Shown piece after piece: positions 43,552-51,978 of a stretch of 60,489 nt of DNA. The position numbers and the translations under genes are program-made. A model generated the notes under the pieces. It saw only the letters and a program-made list of their open reading frames with translations. It made no database searches and was not told where the DNA came from. Source of the stretch: an uncultured Candidatus Actinomarina sp. (GTDB lineage: Bacteria > Actinomycetota > Acidimicrobiia > Actinomarinales > Actinomarinaceae); contig CACJPC010000005.1 in NCBI GenBank assembly GCA_902595195.1, forward strand, positions 1 through 60,489, given 5' to 3'. The first letter of the stretch is position 1; every line of letters starts with the position of its first letter.

Positions 43552-44008
43552 TATTTATCTTTCTTTAGGATCAAATATCGGAGATAGAGCTGACAACCTT
43601 ACTAAAGCAATAGTGGAACTTTCTAAAAAAATGAAAATTGTTAAATCGTCCTCTATTTATGAAACAGAACCATTACTTTTTGAAAATCAAAATAGTTTTT
43701 TAAATATGATTTTGGAAGTTGAATACAAAGGGTCACCAGACCAATTGTTAGAAAGTATAAAGATAATAGAAAATGATATGGGGAGAGAATCCACATTTAG
43801 GTATGGACCTAGATTAATTGACATAGACATCATATTTTTTAACAATTACGAAGTTAATCAAGATAACCTGACTATTCCACATTATGACTGGAAAAATAGA
43901 TTATTTGTAATAGAGCCTTTATATGAAGTTTTAGAGCTAGAGTTGAATAAATCTGAATATAAAATTAATGGTCAAAAAGTTAAAAGAGTAGGTAATATAA
44001 ATTTGTAA
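43535..44008 (+). CDS. folK: 6-hydroxymethyl-7,8-dihydropterin pyrophosphokinase
   Basis: FolK transfers pyrophosphate from ATP to hydroxymethyl-dihydropterin, making the FolP substrate. The 157-residue protein has IYLSLGSNIGDRADNL, SIYETEPL, FLNMILEVEY and the signature ENDMGRESTFRYGPRLIDID with the Mg-binding DID. It ends with NLTIPHYDWKNRLFVIEPL. The GTG start lies inside folB. panC follows after 27 nt. Confidence 0.95.
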   Translation: MKNLNSIYLSLGSNIGDRADNLTKAIVELSKKMKIVKSSSIYETEPLLFENQNSFLNMILEVEYKGSPDQLLESIKIIENDMGRESTFRYGPRLIDIDIIFFNNYEVNQDNLTIPHYDWKNRLFVIEPLYEVLELELNKSEYKINGQKVKRVGNINL

Positions 44009-44035
44009 GTACGGGCACCATATTTAGGGCACGAT

Positions 44036-44863
44036 ATGACAAGAATAATAAATGAAATCGATAAAAAAATATTTCTTGAAGAGAAATGTTTTATTCCAAC
44101 AATGGGGGCATTGCATAAAGGACATTTGTCATTAGTTAAACTTGGAAAGCAGTCTACAAATGGCAAAACAATTGTTTCGATCTTTGTTAATAAAAGGCAA
44201 TTTAATGATGAAAGTGATTACGATAATTATCCGATTGACCTTGATAAAGATATAGAACTCTTAAGAAAAGAGGAAGTTGATTATATATTCGTACCAGATG
44301 AAAATTACATTTACCCAAAAGATTTTGTAGAACTAGATGGAATGGAATCTGGAGAAAAAGGAAGTTTGTTTGAAGGCGCTCACAGGCCAGGTCATTTTGA
44401 TGGGGTCTTAACTGTTGTCAACAGGTTGTTTGAATTAGTAAACCCAACATCAGCAGTTTTTGGAAAAAAAGACGCTCAACAACTTTATTTAGTTAAAGAA
44501 TTTTTTGCTAATAAAAGCAATAATTTAAAAATAATAGAAGCAGAAATAATTAGAGATAAATATGGATTAGCTATGAGTAGTAGAAATCGTTTACTATCTA
44601 AAAGCGGTATTAATATTGCTAGGAATATTTTTCAAATTCTCAAGAATACAAAAGAACACTTCTTTCAAAATCAAGACATTCAACAAGCTGAAGCTTTTGG
44701 CAAAGAATTATTCAATGAAAATGATATTGAGTATGATTATTTAAATTTTGTAGACCCAAAATATTTTGAAACACCAGATAAAAATCACGAGAAATTATTG
44801 TTAATTACTGCTGCTTATGTAGAAGGAATTCGATTAATTGACAATATGGAGGTAATACAATGA
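44036..44863 (+). CDS. panC: pantoate--beta-alanine ligase
   Basis: PanC makes pantothenate from pantoate, beta-alanine and ATP. The 275-residue protein has the HIGH-type motif PTMGALHKGHLSLVKLG, SIFVNKRQFN and FEGAHRPGHFDGVLTVV. It also has VFGKKDAQQLYLVKEF and the KMSKS-like GLAMSSRNRLLS. It overlaps coaX by 4 nt. The beta-alanine source panD, which lies between panC and coaX in many actinobacteria, is missing here. Confidence 0.95.
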   Translation: MTRIINEIDKKIFLEEKCFIPTMGALHKGHLSLVKLGKQSTNGKTIVSIFVNKRQFNDESDYDNYPIDLDKDIELLRKEEVDYIFVPDENYIYPKDFVELDGMESGEKGSLFEGAHRPGHFDGVLTVVNRLFELVNPTSAVFGKKDAQQLYLVKEFFANKSNNLKIIEAEIIRDKYGLAMSSRNRLLSKSGINIARNIFQILKNTKEHFFQNQDIQQAEAFGKELFNENDIEYDYLNFVDPKYFETPDKNHEKLLLITAAYVEGIRLIDNMEVIQ

Positions 44864-45627
44864 GGAACATAATTGCTGTAGATATTGGCAATACAGAAAC
44901 CACAGTAGGGATAGGAAGTAAAGATAATTGGGATTCCTACAGATTTACAACGAGAGACACAAATACACCAGACGAATTATTAGCTCTTTTTAATTCAACT
45001 TTTCAAATTAAAAGTGAAGTTAAGAAAGATATTGAAGGCGCTATCATTTGCTCTGTTGTCCCACAGGCTACGAATAGCTTTAGTGAAGCTATTCGTAAAT
45101 ATTTAAATTTAGAACCAGTTATTGTTGGTCCTGGAATTAAGACTGGATTAAAAGTTAATATCGACAACCCAAAAGAACTTGGTCCAGATAGGATTGCTAA
45201 TTCAGTAGCAGGATATCTCATAACTGAAACTGATACTGTGGTAATTGATCTTGGTACAGCTACAACTTTTGATGTAGTCAGTAAAAATAAGGAATATCTT
45301 GGAGGATCTATAGCTCCTGGAATCAAAATAAGTCTTGATGCATTAACTTTAAAAACAGCATCACTAAAATCGGTCGAACTTGATACTCCAAACAAAGTTA
45401 TTGGAAAAAACACATACGAAGCTATACAAAGCGGATTAATTATGGGGCATGCTTCAATGATTGATTCAATGGTCGAAAAGATAATATTAGAAATAGATAT
45501 TGAACCAAAAATCATCCTAACTGGTGGATTAAGTAAAGTGGTTCAACCGATTCTGAATGTTAATGTTGAATATATAGAAAACCTAACATTAGTTGGTCTT
45601 GAAGAAATATTTAAATTAAATAATTAA
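44860..45627 (+). CDS. coaX: type III pantothenate kinase
   Basis: CoaX phosphorylates pantothenate, the first step of coenzyme A synthesis. The 255-residue ASKHA-fold protein has the phosphate loop IIAVDIGNTETTVGIG, the catalytic segment GPDRIANSVAGYL, VIDLGTATTFDVV and GGSIAPGIKISLDAL. Its ATG sits in the end of panC, so pantothenate formation and use are coupled. lysS follows after 9 nt. Confidence 0.95.
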   Translation: MRNIIAVDIGNTETTVGIGSKDNWDSYRFTTRDTNTPDELLALFNSTFQIKSEVKKDIEGAIICSVVPQATNSFSEAIRKYLNLEPVIVGPGIKTGLKVNIDNPKELGPDRIANSVAGYLITETDTVVIDLGTATTFDVVSKNKEYLGGSIAPGIKISLDALTLKTASLKSVELDTPNKVIGKNTYEAIQSGLIMGHASMIDSMVEKIILEIDIEPKIILTGGLSKVVQPILNVNVEYIENLTLVGLEEIFKLNN

Positions 45628-45636
45628 GCTGTAGTT

Positions 45637-47124
45637 GTGAGTGACTTATCTAAATCAGAGAATGAAATTTACTCTTTAAGAAAAGAAAAAGAGCAAAAAA
45701 TAAAAGATAGTAAACTTGAGTCATTCCAAACAAGTTTTAAAAATTCTACTCCTATAGATTTCCTACACAGAGAACATAAAGATATAGAAAATGGTTTTAA
45801 GACAGATATAAATGCTTCAGTAAGGGGAAGAATTTTAAGCATTAGATCCTTTGGAAAATTAACATTTATTGATCTTAAAGATGAAACTGGAAAAATTCAG
45901 TTAGTTTATTCAGACAAAGACCTTTCAGAAGAGCTAATTGATTATCTTCAAAATCTTGATGTAGGAGATATTGTTGGAGTTTCTGGAATAATAATGAAAA
46001 CCAAAAAAGGAGAACTATCAATATACATAAGCAATCTTTCATTACTTACAAAATCATTTAGAAATTTTCCTGAGAAATGGCATGGACTTAAAGACAAAGA
46101 AACTAGATTTAGACAAAGATATCTTGACTTTGTAGTAAATGAAGATGCAAAGAATACAATTTCAACAAGATTTAATATTTTAAAGTTAATCAGAGAATTC
46201 ATGACATCAGAGGGTTTTACTGAAGTTGAAACACCAACACTCCAGCCAAAAGCAGGTGGAGCAATAGCGAGACCCTTTTCTACCCACCACAATGCAATGA
46301 ATATAGATATGTATTTACGAATTGCTCCTGAACTTTATCTCAAGAGATTAATAATTGGAGGTTTTGAAAAAGTATTTGAGCTTGGAAAAGTATTTCGAAA
46401 TGAAGGAGTTGACCAAACACATTCACCAGAATTCACGATGATGGAAAGTTATGAAGCATATACAGACGTCAATGGAGTCATGGATATGGTTGAAAATATG
46501 TGCCAATATGTGCTTGAAAATTTAAAAGTAGATAAAAGCATTGAATTCAATGAAAAAGTTGCTGATTTTAGTTTTCCTTGGGATAGAAAAAGTATGTTTG
46601 AATTGGTTAATGATAAGTTTGAAATAAACGTATCACATGATTCAAACCTTGATGAGGTTAAGGCATTATTAGAGTCAAAATATCAAATTGAATCTGAATC
46701 AACCACAGTTGGAGAGCTTGTTTTTGACATTTTTGAAAATTATATTGAGCATGATATTGTAGACCCAGTGTTTGTTACTGATTATCCCAAAGAAGTATCT
46801 CCTTTTGCTAGAGAAAGTGATGAGAAAGAGGGGATCACTGAGAGATTCGAACTTTTTGCATTTGGTAGTGAATTAGCAAATGGATTTTCAGAATTGATTG
46901 ATCCTGTTGACCAAGAAAACAGATTGAAAAGCCAAGCAGAAAAAAAAGCTGAAGGCGATGAAGAAGCTCATGTTGAAGATAGTGATTACATTGAAGCTTT
47001 AGAGTTCGGACTTCCTCCTACTGGAGGATTAGGCTTTGGTGTAGATAGGTTTGTAATGATGATTACAAACAATGATTCAATAAGAGAGGTAATTGCTTTT
47101 CCTCATTTAAAACCAGAGAATTAA
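45637..47124 (+). CDS. lysS: lysyl-tRNA synthetase, class II
   Basis: LysS charges tRNA-Lys. The 495-residue protein has an N-terminal OB-fold anticodon domain (about 55-150). The class II core follows: motif 1 around EVETPTLQPKAGGAIARPF, motif 2 as FELGKVFRNEGVDQTHSPEF, and motif 3 as PPTGGLGFGVDRFVMM. The start is GTG at 45637. In many actinobacteria lsr2 lies between lysS and clpC; here a polyprenyl synthase on the other strand takes that place. The stop codon overlaps that gene's stop by 4 nt. Confidence 0.96.
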   Translation: MSDLSKSENEIYSLRKEKEQKIKDSKLESFQTSFKNSTPIDFLHREHKDIENGFKTDINASVRGRILSIRSFGKLTFIDLKDETGKIQLVYSDKDLSEELIDYLQNLDVGDIVGVSGIIMKTKKGELSIYISNLSLLTKSFRNFPEKWHGLKDKETRFRQRYLDFVVNEDAKNTISTRFNILKLIREFMTSEGFTEVETPTLQPKAGGAIARPFSTHHNAMNIDMYLRIAPELYLKRLIIGGFEKVFELGKVFRNEGVDQTHSPEFTMMESYEAYTDVNGVMDMVENMCQYVLENLKVDKSIEFNEKVADFSFPWDRKSMFELVNDKFEINVSHDSNLDEVKALLESKYQIESESTTVGELVFDIFENYIEHDIVDPVFVTDYPKEVSPFARESDEKEGITERFELFAFGSELANGFSELIDPVDQENRLKSQAEKKAEGDEEAHVEDSDYIEALEFGLPPTGGLGFGVDRFVMMITNNDSIREVIAFPHLKPEN

Positions 47125-48104
47125 TTCGTTCTATTAATTAAATAATTGTTTATATTCTCTAAAACTGGAAATAACGAATGGTTTTTTAGTTCAAATATTG
47201 ACTCAATACTTTTACTAAAGTAGTCATTAATTATATCTTTAGAGTTACTAATTATTTCATCAGTTGTAAATTCATTAATTACCGAATTAATTTCAACTTC
47301 CTCGTTTTGTATTGATTTTAAAATATCTTCATATTTTCCACGATTCATTTCTAGTGCAATCAAGACTGGAAGAGTATAGGTTCCTTCCAAGATATCATTT
47401 CCAGATGGTTTTCCTAGAGTTTTCTCATCTGAAGTTAAATCTAAAATATCGTCAGATATTTGAAATATAATTCCACAGTTCCAACCCCATTCACTTAAAG
47501 CATCAATAATTTCTATATCTGCATTACTTGCAATTGCACCAAGTCTTGCACTTGTTCTTATTAAACTAGCTGTTTTGCCTTCGATAACTTTTAGGTAGTC
47601 CTCAACGCCATGATCTAAGTTAAATGAAAGATTTAATTCTTTAGTTTGTCCTTCTACTAATTCTGCATAAGTTGAAGCTAGTAATTTCACAGACTCTAGT
47701 CCTAAATTTTCGGCAGCTAACTCAGATGATCTTGCTAAGAGATAGTCTCCAGCCAATATAGATAAATTAGAATTCCATTTTGAATTTGAACTTTCAACAC
47801 CCCTTCGTGTTGTAGCATTGTCCATTACGTCATCATGATAAAGGCTTCCAATATGAATCAACTCAACTGCAACACCTGCATCTATAATTTTGTTAATATA
47901 GTTTTTTTCGTCTCCAAATTTTCCCGAAAGAAGCGAAATTATGGGTCTAAATCTTTTTCCACCAGCTTTTATTAAGTATTGTGAGATTGAAGATAGATAT
48001 TCATCGTTTGAACTAGAAACATCAATTAGCCGTTCTTCTAGTTTGTCCAAATTTTCCCACAAATCGTCAAATGGAATGATTTTTTGTATTTCTTTACTTT
48101 CCAT
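47121..48104 (-). CDS. polyprenyl diphosphate synthase
   Basis: This trans-prenyltransferase builds the C35-C50 chain for menaquinone or similar lipids. The 327-residue protein has GGKRFRPIISLLSG. The first aspartate-rich motif is in LYHDDVMDNATTRRG and the second in QISDDILDLTSDEKTLGKP. Product length is not readable by eye; hepta-, octa- or nonaprenyl are all possible. A TATTCT box 6 nt before the ATG suggests a leaderless transcript divergent from clpC. Confidence 0.94.
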   Translation of the reverse strand: MESKEIQKIIPFDDLWENLDKLEERLIDVSSSNDEYLSSISQYLIKAGGKRFRPIISLLSGKFGDEKNYINKIIDAGVAVELIHIGSLYHDDVMDNATTRRGVESSNSKWNSNLSILAGDYLLARSSELAAENLGLESVKLLASTYAELVEGQTKELNLSFNLDHGVEDYLKVIEGKTASLIRTSARLGAIASNADIEIIDALSEWGWNCGIIFQISDDILDLTSDEKTLGKPSGNDILEGTYTLPVLIALEMNRGKYEDILKSIQNEEVEINSVINEFTTDEIISNSKDIINDYFSKSIESIFELKNHSLFPVLENINNYLINRTN

Positions 48105-48110
48105 AGTTAA

Positions 48111-48116
48111 AGAATA
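48111..48116 (-). promoter_or_regulatory. -10 box of a predicted leaderless promoter for the polyprenyl synthase
   Basis: On the minus strand TATTCT is followed by six bases and the ATG at 48104. Confidence 0.5.
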
Positions 48117-48171
48117 CGTGAAATGTATAAATACTTGTAATTTTCATTTAAGTGTATAAACGGATAGTTAT

Positions 48172-48177
48172 TAATAT
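48172..48177 (+). promoter_or_regulatory. -10 box of a predicted leaderless promoter for clpC
   Basis: TAATAT, six bases, then the ATG at 48184. No Shine-Dalgarno sequence is present despite the gene's expected high expression. Confidence 0.55.
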
Positions 48178-48183
48178 GAATAC

Positions 48184-50664
48184 ATGTTTGAAAGATTTAC
48201 AGATCGTGCCAGAAGAGTAGTTGTTCTTGCCCAAGAAGAAGCAAGAAGATTAAATCACAATTATATTGGTACCGAGCACATCCTTCTTGGCTTAATTCAA
48301 GAAGGAGAAGGACATGCTGCAAAGGCCCTTGACGAACTTAACATCAACATAGATAGTGTGAGGTCAGAAGTTGTAGAAATTATTGGCGAAGGGCAGCAGT
48401 CTCCGAGTGGACATATTCCATTTACACCTCGCGCAAAAAAAGTTTTAGAACTTTCATTGAGAGAAGCTTTACAATTAGGCCACAACTATATAGGCACAGA
48501 ACATATTCTTTTGGGTCTTATTAGAGAAGGTGAAGGTGTAGCTGCACAGGTACTTAAAAAGCTTGGAGCAGAGCTTTCGCAGGTAAGACAAACTGTAATT
48601 AAATTAATTTCCTCATCAGGTGAAAGTAAAAAACAGCAGTCAGCATCAACTGGCGGTAGAGAGAGACCAGGATCAAGTACCGGTTCTGCTATCTTAGATC
48701 AGTTTGGTAGAAACTTAACCAGAATGGCAAAAGAAGGAAAGCTCGATCCTGTTATTGGACGTACTACTGAAATCGAAAGAGTTATGCAAATCCTTTCACG
48801 TAGAACAAAAAACAATCCTGTTTTGATTGGAGAGCCAGGAGTTGGAAAAACTGCAATCGTTGAAGGACTAGCTCAAAAAATTGTTTCAGGTGATGTACCT
48901 GTAACTCTTGAAGGAAAACAAATTTATACCTTAGACCTATCTGCTTTAGTAGCTGGTTCTAGATATCGAGGAGATTTTGAAGAAAGACTTAAAAAAGTTT
49001 TAAAAGAAATAAAAACTAGAGGTGACATCGTACTTTTTATTGATGAAATCCATACTCTTGTTGGTGCTGGAGCTGCAGAAGGTGCAATTGATGCTGCATC
49101 AATACTAAAACCAATGTTAGCTAGAGGAGAGCTACAAACTATTGGCGCAACAACACTTGAAGAATTCAGAAAGCATTTTGAAAAAGATGCAGCTTTAGAA
49201 AGAAGATTTCAATCTGTACAAGTTGATGAACCTAAGCTCTCTGATGCAATTGAGATTCTTGATGGACTGAAAGACAGATATGAAGTTCACCACGGTGTTC
49301 GATTTACAGACCAAGCTATAGCTTCAGCTGTAAATATGGCAGACAGGTATATTTCAGATAGATTTTTACCTGATAAAGCAATAGATTTAATTGATGAAGC
49401 TGGTAGCCGAATGAGAGTTTATAAAAAGCCTTTAGAGCCTGAAAAACAAGAAGCAGCTGACAAACTTAAGAACTTAAGAGAACAAAAAATTGATGCTGTA
49501 CAGTCACAACTTTATGAGAAAGCAGCACAAATTAGAGATCAAGAAAAACTTCTTCTAGACGAGGTTTCTGGTAGCAACCCAAGTGAAGTTTCTGAAATAG
49601 AGATGGTTATTGATGAAGAAGAAATAGCTGAAGTCTTAGCTCAGTGGACTGGTATTCCGGTACACAGATTAACACAAGAAGAAACAGCTAGATTGCTGGA
49701 AATGGAAAATGAATTACATAAAAGAATTATTGGACAAGAAGAAGCTATTTCAGCAGTTTCTAAAGCTATTAGAAGAACTAGATCAGGTCTAAAAGACCCG
49801 AAACGACCATCTGGATCATTTATATTCTTAGGACCTTCCGGAGTTGGTAAAACAGAAACAGCAAAAGCTTTGGCAGAGTTTCTTTTTGGAGATGAAGATT
49901 CATTAATTCAAATTGACATGTCTGAATATATGGAAAAACACACTGTTAGTAGATTAATTGGTTCTCCTCCAGGTTACGTTGGTTATGATGAAGGCGGACA
50001 ACTTACAGAAGCAGTTCGTAGGAAACCATTCAGCATAGTACTTCTTGATGAGGTTGAAAAAGCGCATCCAGACGTATTTAATACTCTTCTTCAAATTTTA
50101 GAAGATGGACGTTTAACTGATGCTCAAGGAAGAACTGTTGACTTCAAAAATACAATTATCATCATGACTTCTAACCTTGGAACGAAAGATATTGCTAAGA
50201 ACGTTGGTTTTAGTAGCCTGTCAGAGATTGATAATTACGAAAAAATGAAATCTAAAGTTAGAGAAGAGTTAAAAAGATATTTCAAGCCAGAATTCTTAAA
50301 TAGAATAGATGAAACAATTGTGTTCCACGAACTTACATTAGATGAAGTAAAAGAGATAGTTGACTTAATGCTTGATAGAGTTCATGAACAATTAAAAAAT
50401 TCTGACTTAGAGGTTGTTCTTTCCGATGAAGCAAAAGAGTATTTGGCAACTGAAGGATACGATAAAGAATTTGGTGCCAGACCACTTAGAAGATCTATTC
50501 AACGTCTTTTAGAAGATCCTTTATCTGAAGAACTTTTAATGGGTAAATATAAGGCTGGATCAACGATTGTCGTTTCTCTTGATAGTGAAAATCAAAAGCT
50601 TGAATTTGAACCTGTTGAAGCACCTGACGAACCCCCAGTAGATTTTGTCGATTCAGAATCATAG
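48184..50664 (+). CDS. clpC: ATP-dependent Clp protease ATPase subunit ClpC
   Basis: ClpC is the Hsp100 unfoldase that feeds ClpP. The 826-residue protein has two Clp-N repeats ([20 protein letters not shown], and a second from about residue 80). AAA-1 has the Walker [16 protein letters not shown] and Walker [19 protein letters not shown]-like linker around [20 protein letters not shown] is present. AAA-2 has [20 protein letters not shown] and [15 protein letters not shown]. No CtsR-type operator was recognised upstream. lysS-clpC neighbourhood is actinobacterial. Confidence 0.97.
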   Translation: MFERFTDRARRVVVLAQEEARRLNHNYIGTEHILLGLIQEGEGHAAKALDELNINIDSVRSEVVEIIGEGQQSPSGHIPFTPRAKKVLELSLREALQLGHNYIGTEHILLGLIREGEGVAAQVLKKLGAELSQVRQTVIKLISSSGESKKQQSASTGGRERPGSSTGSAILDQFGRNLTRMAKEGKLDPVIGRTTEIERVMQILSRRTKNNPVLIGEPGVGKTAIVEGLAQKIVSGDVPVTLEGKQIYTLDLSALVAGSRYRGDFEERLKKVLKEIKTRGDIVLFIDEIHTLVGAGAAEGAIDAASILKPMLARGELQTIGATTLEEFRKHFEKDAALERRFQSVQVDEPKLSDAIEILDGLKDRYEVHHGVRFTDQAIASAVNMADRYISDRFLPDKAIDLIDEAGSRMRVYKKPLEPEKQEAADKLKNLREQKIDAVQSQLYEKAAQIRDQEKLLLDEVSGSNPSEVSEIEMVIDEEEIAEVLAQWTGIPVHRLTQEETARLLEMENELHKRIIGQEEAISAVSKAIRRTRSGLKDPKRPSGSFIFLGPSGVGKTETAKALAEFLFGDEDSLIQIDMSEYMEKHTVSRLIGSPPGYVGYDEGGQLTEAVRRKPFSIVLLDEVEKAHPDVFNTLLQILEDGRLTDAQGRTVDFKNTIIIMTSNLGTKDIAKNVGFSSLSEIDNYEKMKSKVREELKRYFKPEFLNRIDETIVFHELTLDEVKEIVDLMLDRVHEQLKNSDLEVVLSDEAKEYLATEGYDKEFGARPLRRSIQRLLEDPLSEELLMGKYKAGSTIVVSLDSENQKLEFEPVEAPDEPPVDFVDSES

Positions 50665-50741
50665 TTTTGTCAAATCGAACTAAAAAAGTTCTACAACTAG
50701 ACCTCTTCATCAAAAATTATTGTCTAATATAAATCTCGTAT

Positions 50742-50771
50742 AGGTATTTAATATACCTTCAACTAGTTGAA
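50742..50771 (+). promoter_or_regulatory. two abutting palindromes upstream of the BMP lipoprotein gene
   Basis: AGGTAT-N5-ATACCT (50742-50758) is joined by one shared base to the perfect 14-bp palindrome TTCAACTAGTTGAA (50758-50771). The ribosome site AAGGAG follows at once. They could be a repressor operator pair or, in RNA, small hairpins next to the ribosome site. No matching copies were noticed elsewhere in the window. Confidence 0.45.
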
Positions 50772-50784
50772 CAAGGAGTAAGAA

Positions 50785-51891
50785 GTGACTCGAATGAAGT
50801 CAAAATGGCTAATACTTTTTATGGTATTTGCCTTATTAATTACTGCTTGCGGAGGATCCGATACCGCGGAAGAAACAGTTGAAGTCGCAGAAGAGCCAGC
50901 TGAAGAATTAGAATCTCCAGCCACTACTGCTGCTCCAACAACTACTGCTGGTCCAACCGCAAGTGTTGGTGTTGTTTATGATATTGGTGGACGAGGAGAC
51001 TTGTCTTTCAATGATATGGCATATGCCGGTTTAGAAAGAGCAATCGCTGAGCTAGGAGTTGACGGAATTGATCTTGAGCCAAATGAAGGTGGAGAGAACA
51101 GACCAGAGCTTCTATCGCTATTAGCTGATCAAGGAAAAGATCTCATTATTGGAGTTGGTTTCTTGTTTGCAGACGCAATGACAGAAGTTGCAACTGCAAA
51201 TCCAGATACTTACTTTGGTATTATTGACTCAGCTGTTGACCCAGCGAACGTTTCAGGAATGGTTTTTGCTGAAGAGCAAGGTTCATATCTTGTAGGTGTT
51301 GCTGCTGGTCTTAAAACAACTACAAATAAAATTGGTTTTATTGGTGGTGTTGAATTTCCATTAATCCAAAAATTTGAAGCTGGTTTCGTAGCTGGTGTAG
51401 CTGCTGCATGTCCATCATGTACAGTGGATGTAAAGTATGTAACTTATCCACCTGACTTTGGAGGATTTAATGACGCTGCAAAAGCTAAAGAAATCGCATT
51501 AGCACAATATGAAGAAGGCGCAGATATTATTTATCATGCAGCTGGTGGTGCTGGTAACGGTTTATTCGAAGCAGCTAAAGAGGTTTCAGACAATACTGGA
51601 ACAAAAGTATGGGCAATTGGTGTTGATGCAGATCAAGCAAAAACTGTTTCAGCAGAATTAGCACCATATATTCTTACATCAATGATTAAGAGAGTTGATG
51701 TTGCGGTATATAACACAATCAAAGCAGTTGTCGATGGCACTTTTGCCGGAGGCGTAACTGTATTTGACTTGTCAGTTGATGGTGTTGGGTACTCAACCAC
51801 AGGTGGTTGGATAGATGATATCGTTTCTGATATTGAAGCTTATAAAGCACAAATTATCAGTGGGGACATAGAAGTACCTGCTGCTCCGTAA
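50785..51891 (+). CDS. BMP family ABC transporter substrate-binding lipoprotein
   Basis: This is the extracytoplasmic binding protein of a nucleoside-type ABC importer. The 368-residue precursor has a signal peptide with the lipobox LLITAC (lipid-modified Cys at about residue 22). A Thr/Ala/Pro-rich linker (TTAAPTTTAGPT) follows, then the BMP/PnrA fold (VGVVYDIGGRGDLSFNDMAY, NPDTYFGIIDS, IGFIGGVEFPLIQKFEAGFV, IYHAAGGAGNGLFEAAKEV). Ligand is probably a purine nucleoside. Start is GTG 50785 after AAGGAG. A terminator separates it from the ATPase gene, so it should be made in excess. Confidence 0.93.
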   Translation: MTRMKSKWLILFMVFALLITACGGSDTAEETVEVAEEPAEELESPATTAAPTTTAGPTASVGVVYDIGGRGDLSFNDMAYAGLERAIAELGVDGIDLEPNEGGENRPELLSLLADQGKDLIIGVGFLFADAMTEVATANPDTYFGIIDSAVDPANVSGMVFAEEQGSYLVGVAAGLKTTTNKIGFIGGVEFPLIQKFEAGFVAGVAAACPSCTVDVKYVTYPPDFGGFNDAAKAKEIALAQYEEGADIIYHAAGGAGNGLFEAAKEVSDNTGTKVWAIGVDADQAKTVSAELAPYILTSMIKRVDVAVYNTIKAVVDGTFAGGVTVFDLSVDGVGYSTTGGWIDDIVSDIEAYKAQIISGDIEVPAAP

Positions 51892-51905
51892 TAGAAATTA
51901 AAGTA

Positions 51906-51944
51906 AAAGTCCCAAGACTAAAAAACTTGGGACTTTACTTTTTT
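51906..51944 (+). terminator. intrinsic terminator after the BMP lipoprotein gene
   Basis: AAAGTCCCAAG (51906-51916) and CTTGGGACTTT (51926-51936) form an 11-bp stem with a 9-nt loop, followed by a T-rich tract. It lies between the binding protein and the ATPase gene of the same transporter. Confidence 0.85.
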
Positions 51945-51978
51945 AACAAAATAAAAACTTTTAAAATAAATAATAATT

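Noticed and set aside
45003-45515. 170-codon open frame antisense to coaX
   Set aside because: The sense strand carries all pantothenate kinase motifs. Long antisense frames are expected from the codon pattern of AT-rich genes and this one has no start signal.
50675-50697. GAACT-AAAAA-AGTTC hairpin after clpC as terminator
   Set aside because: The stem is only 5 bp, A/T-rich, and not followed by a T-run.
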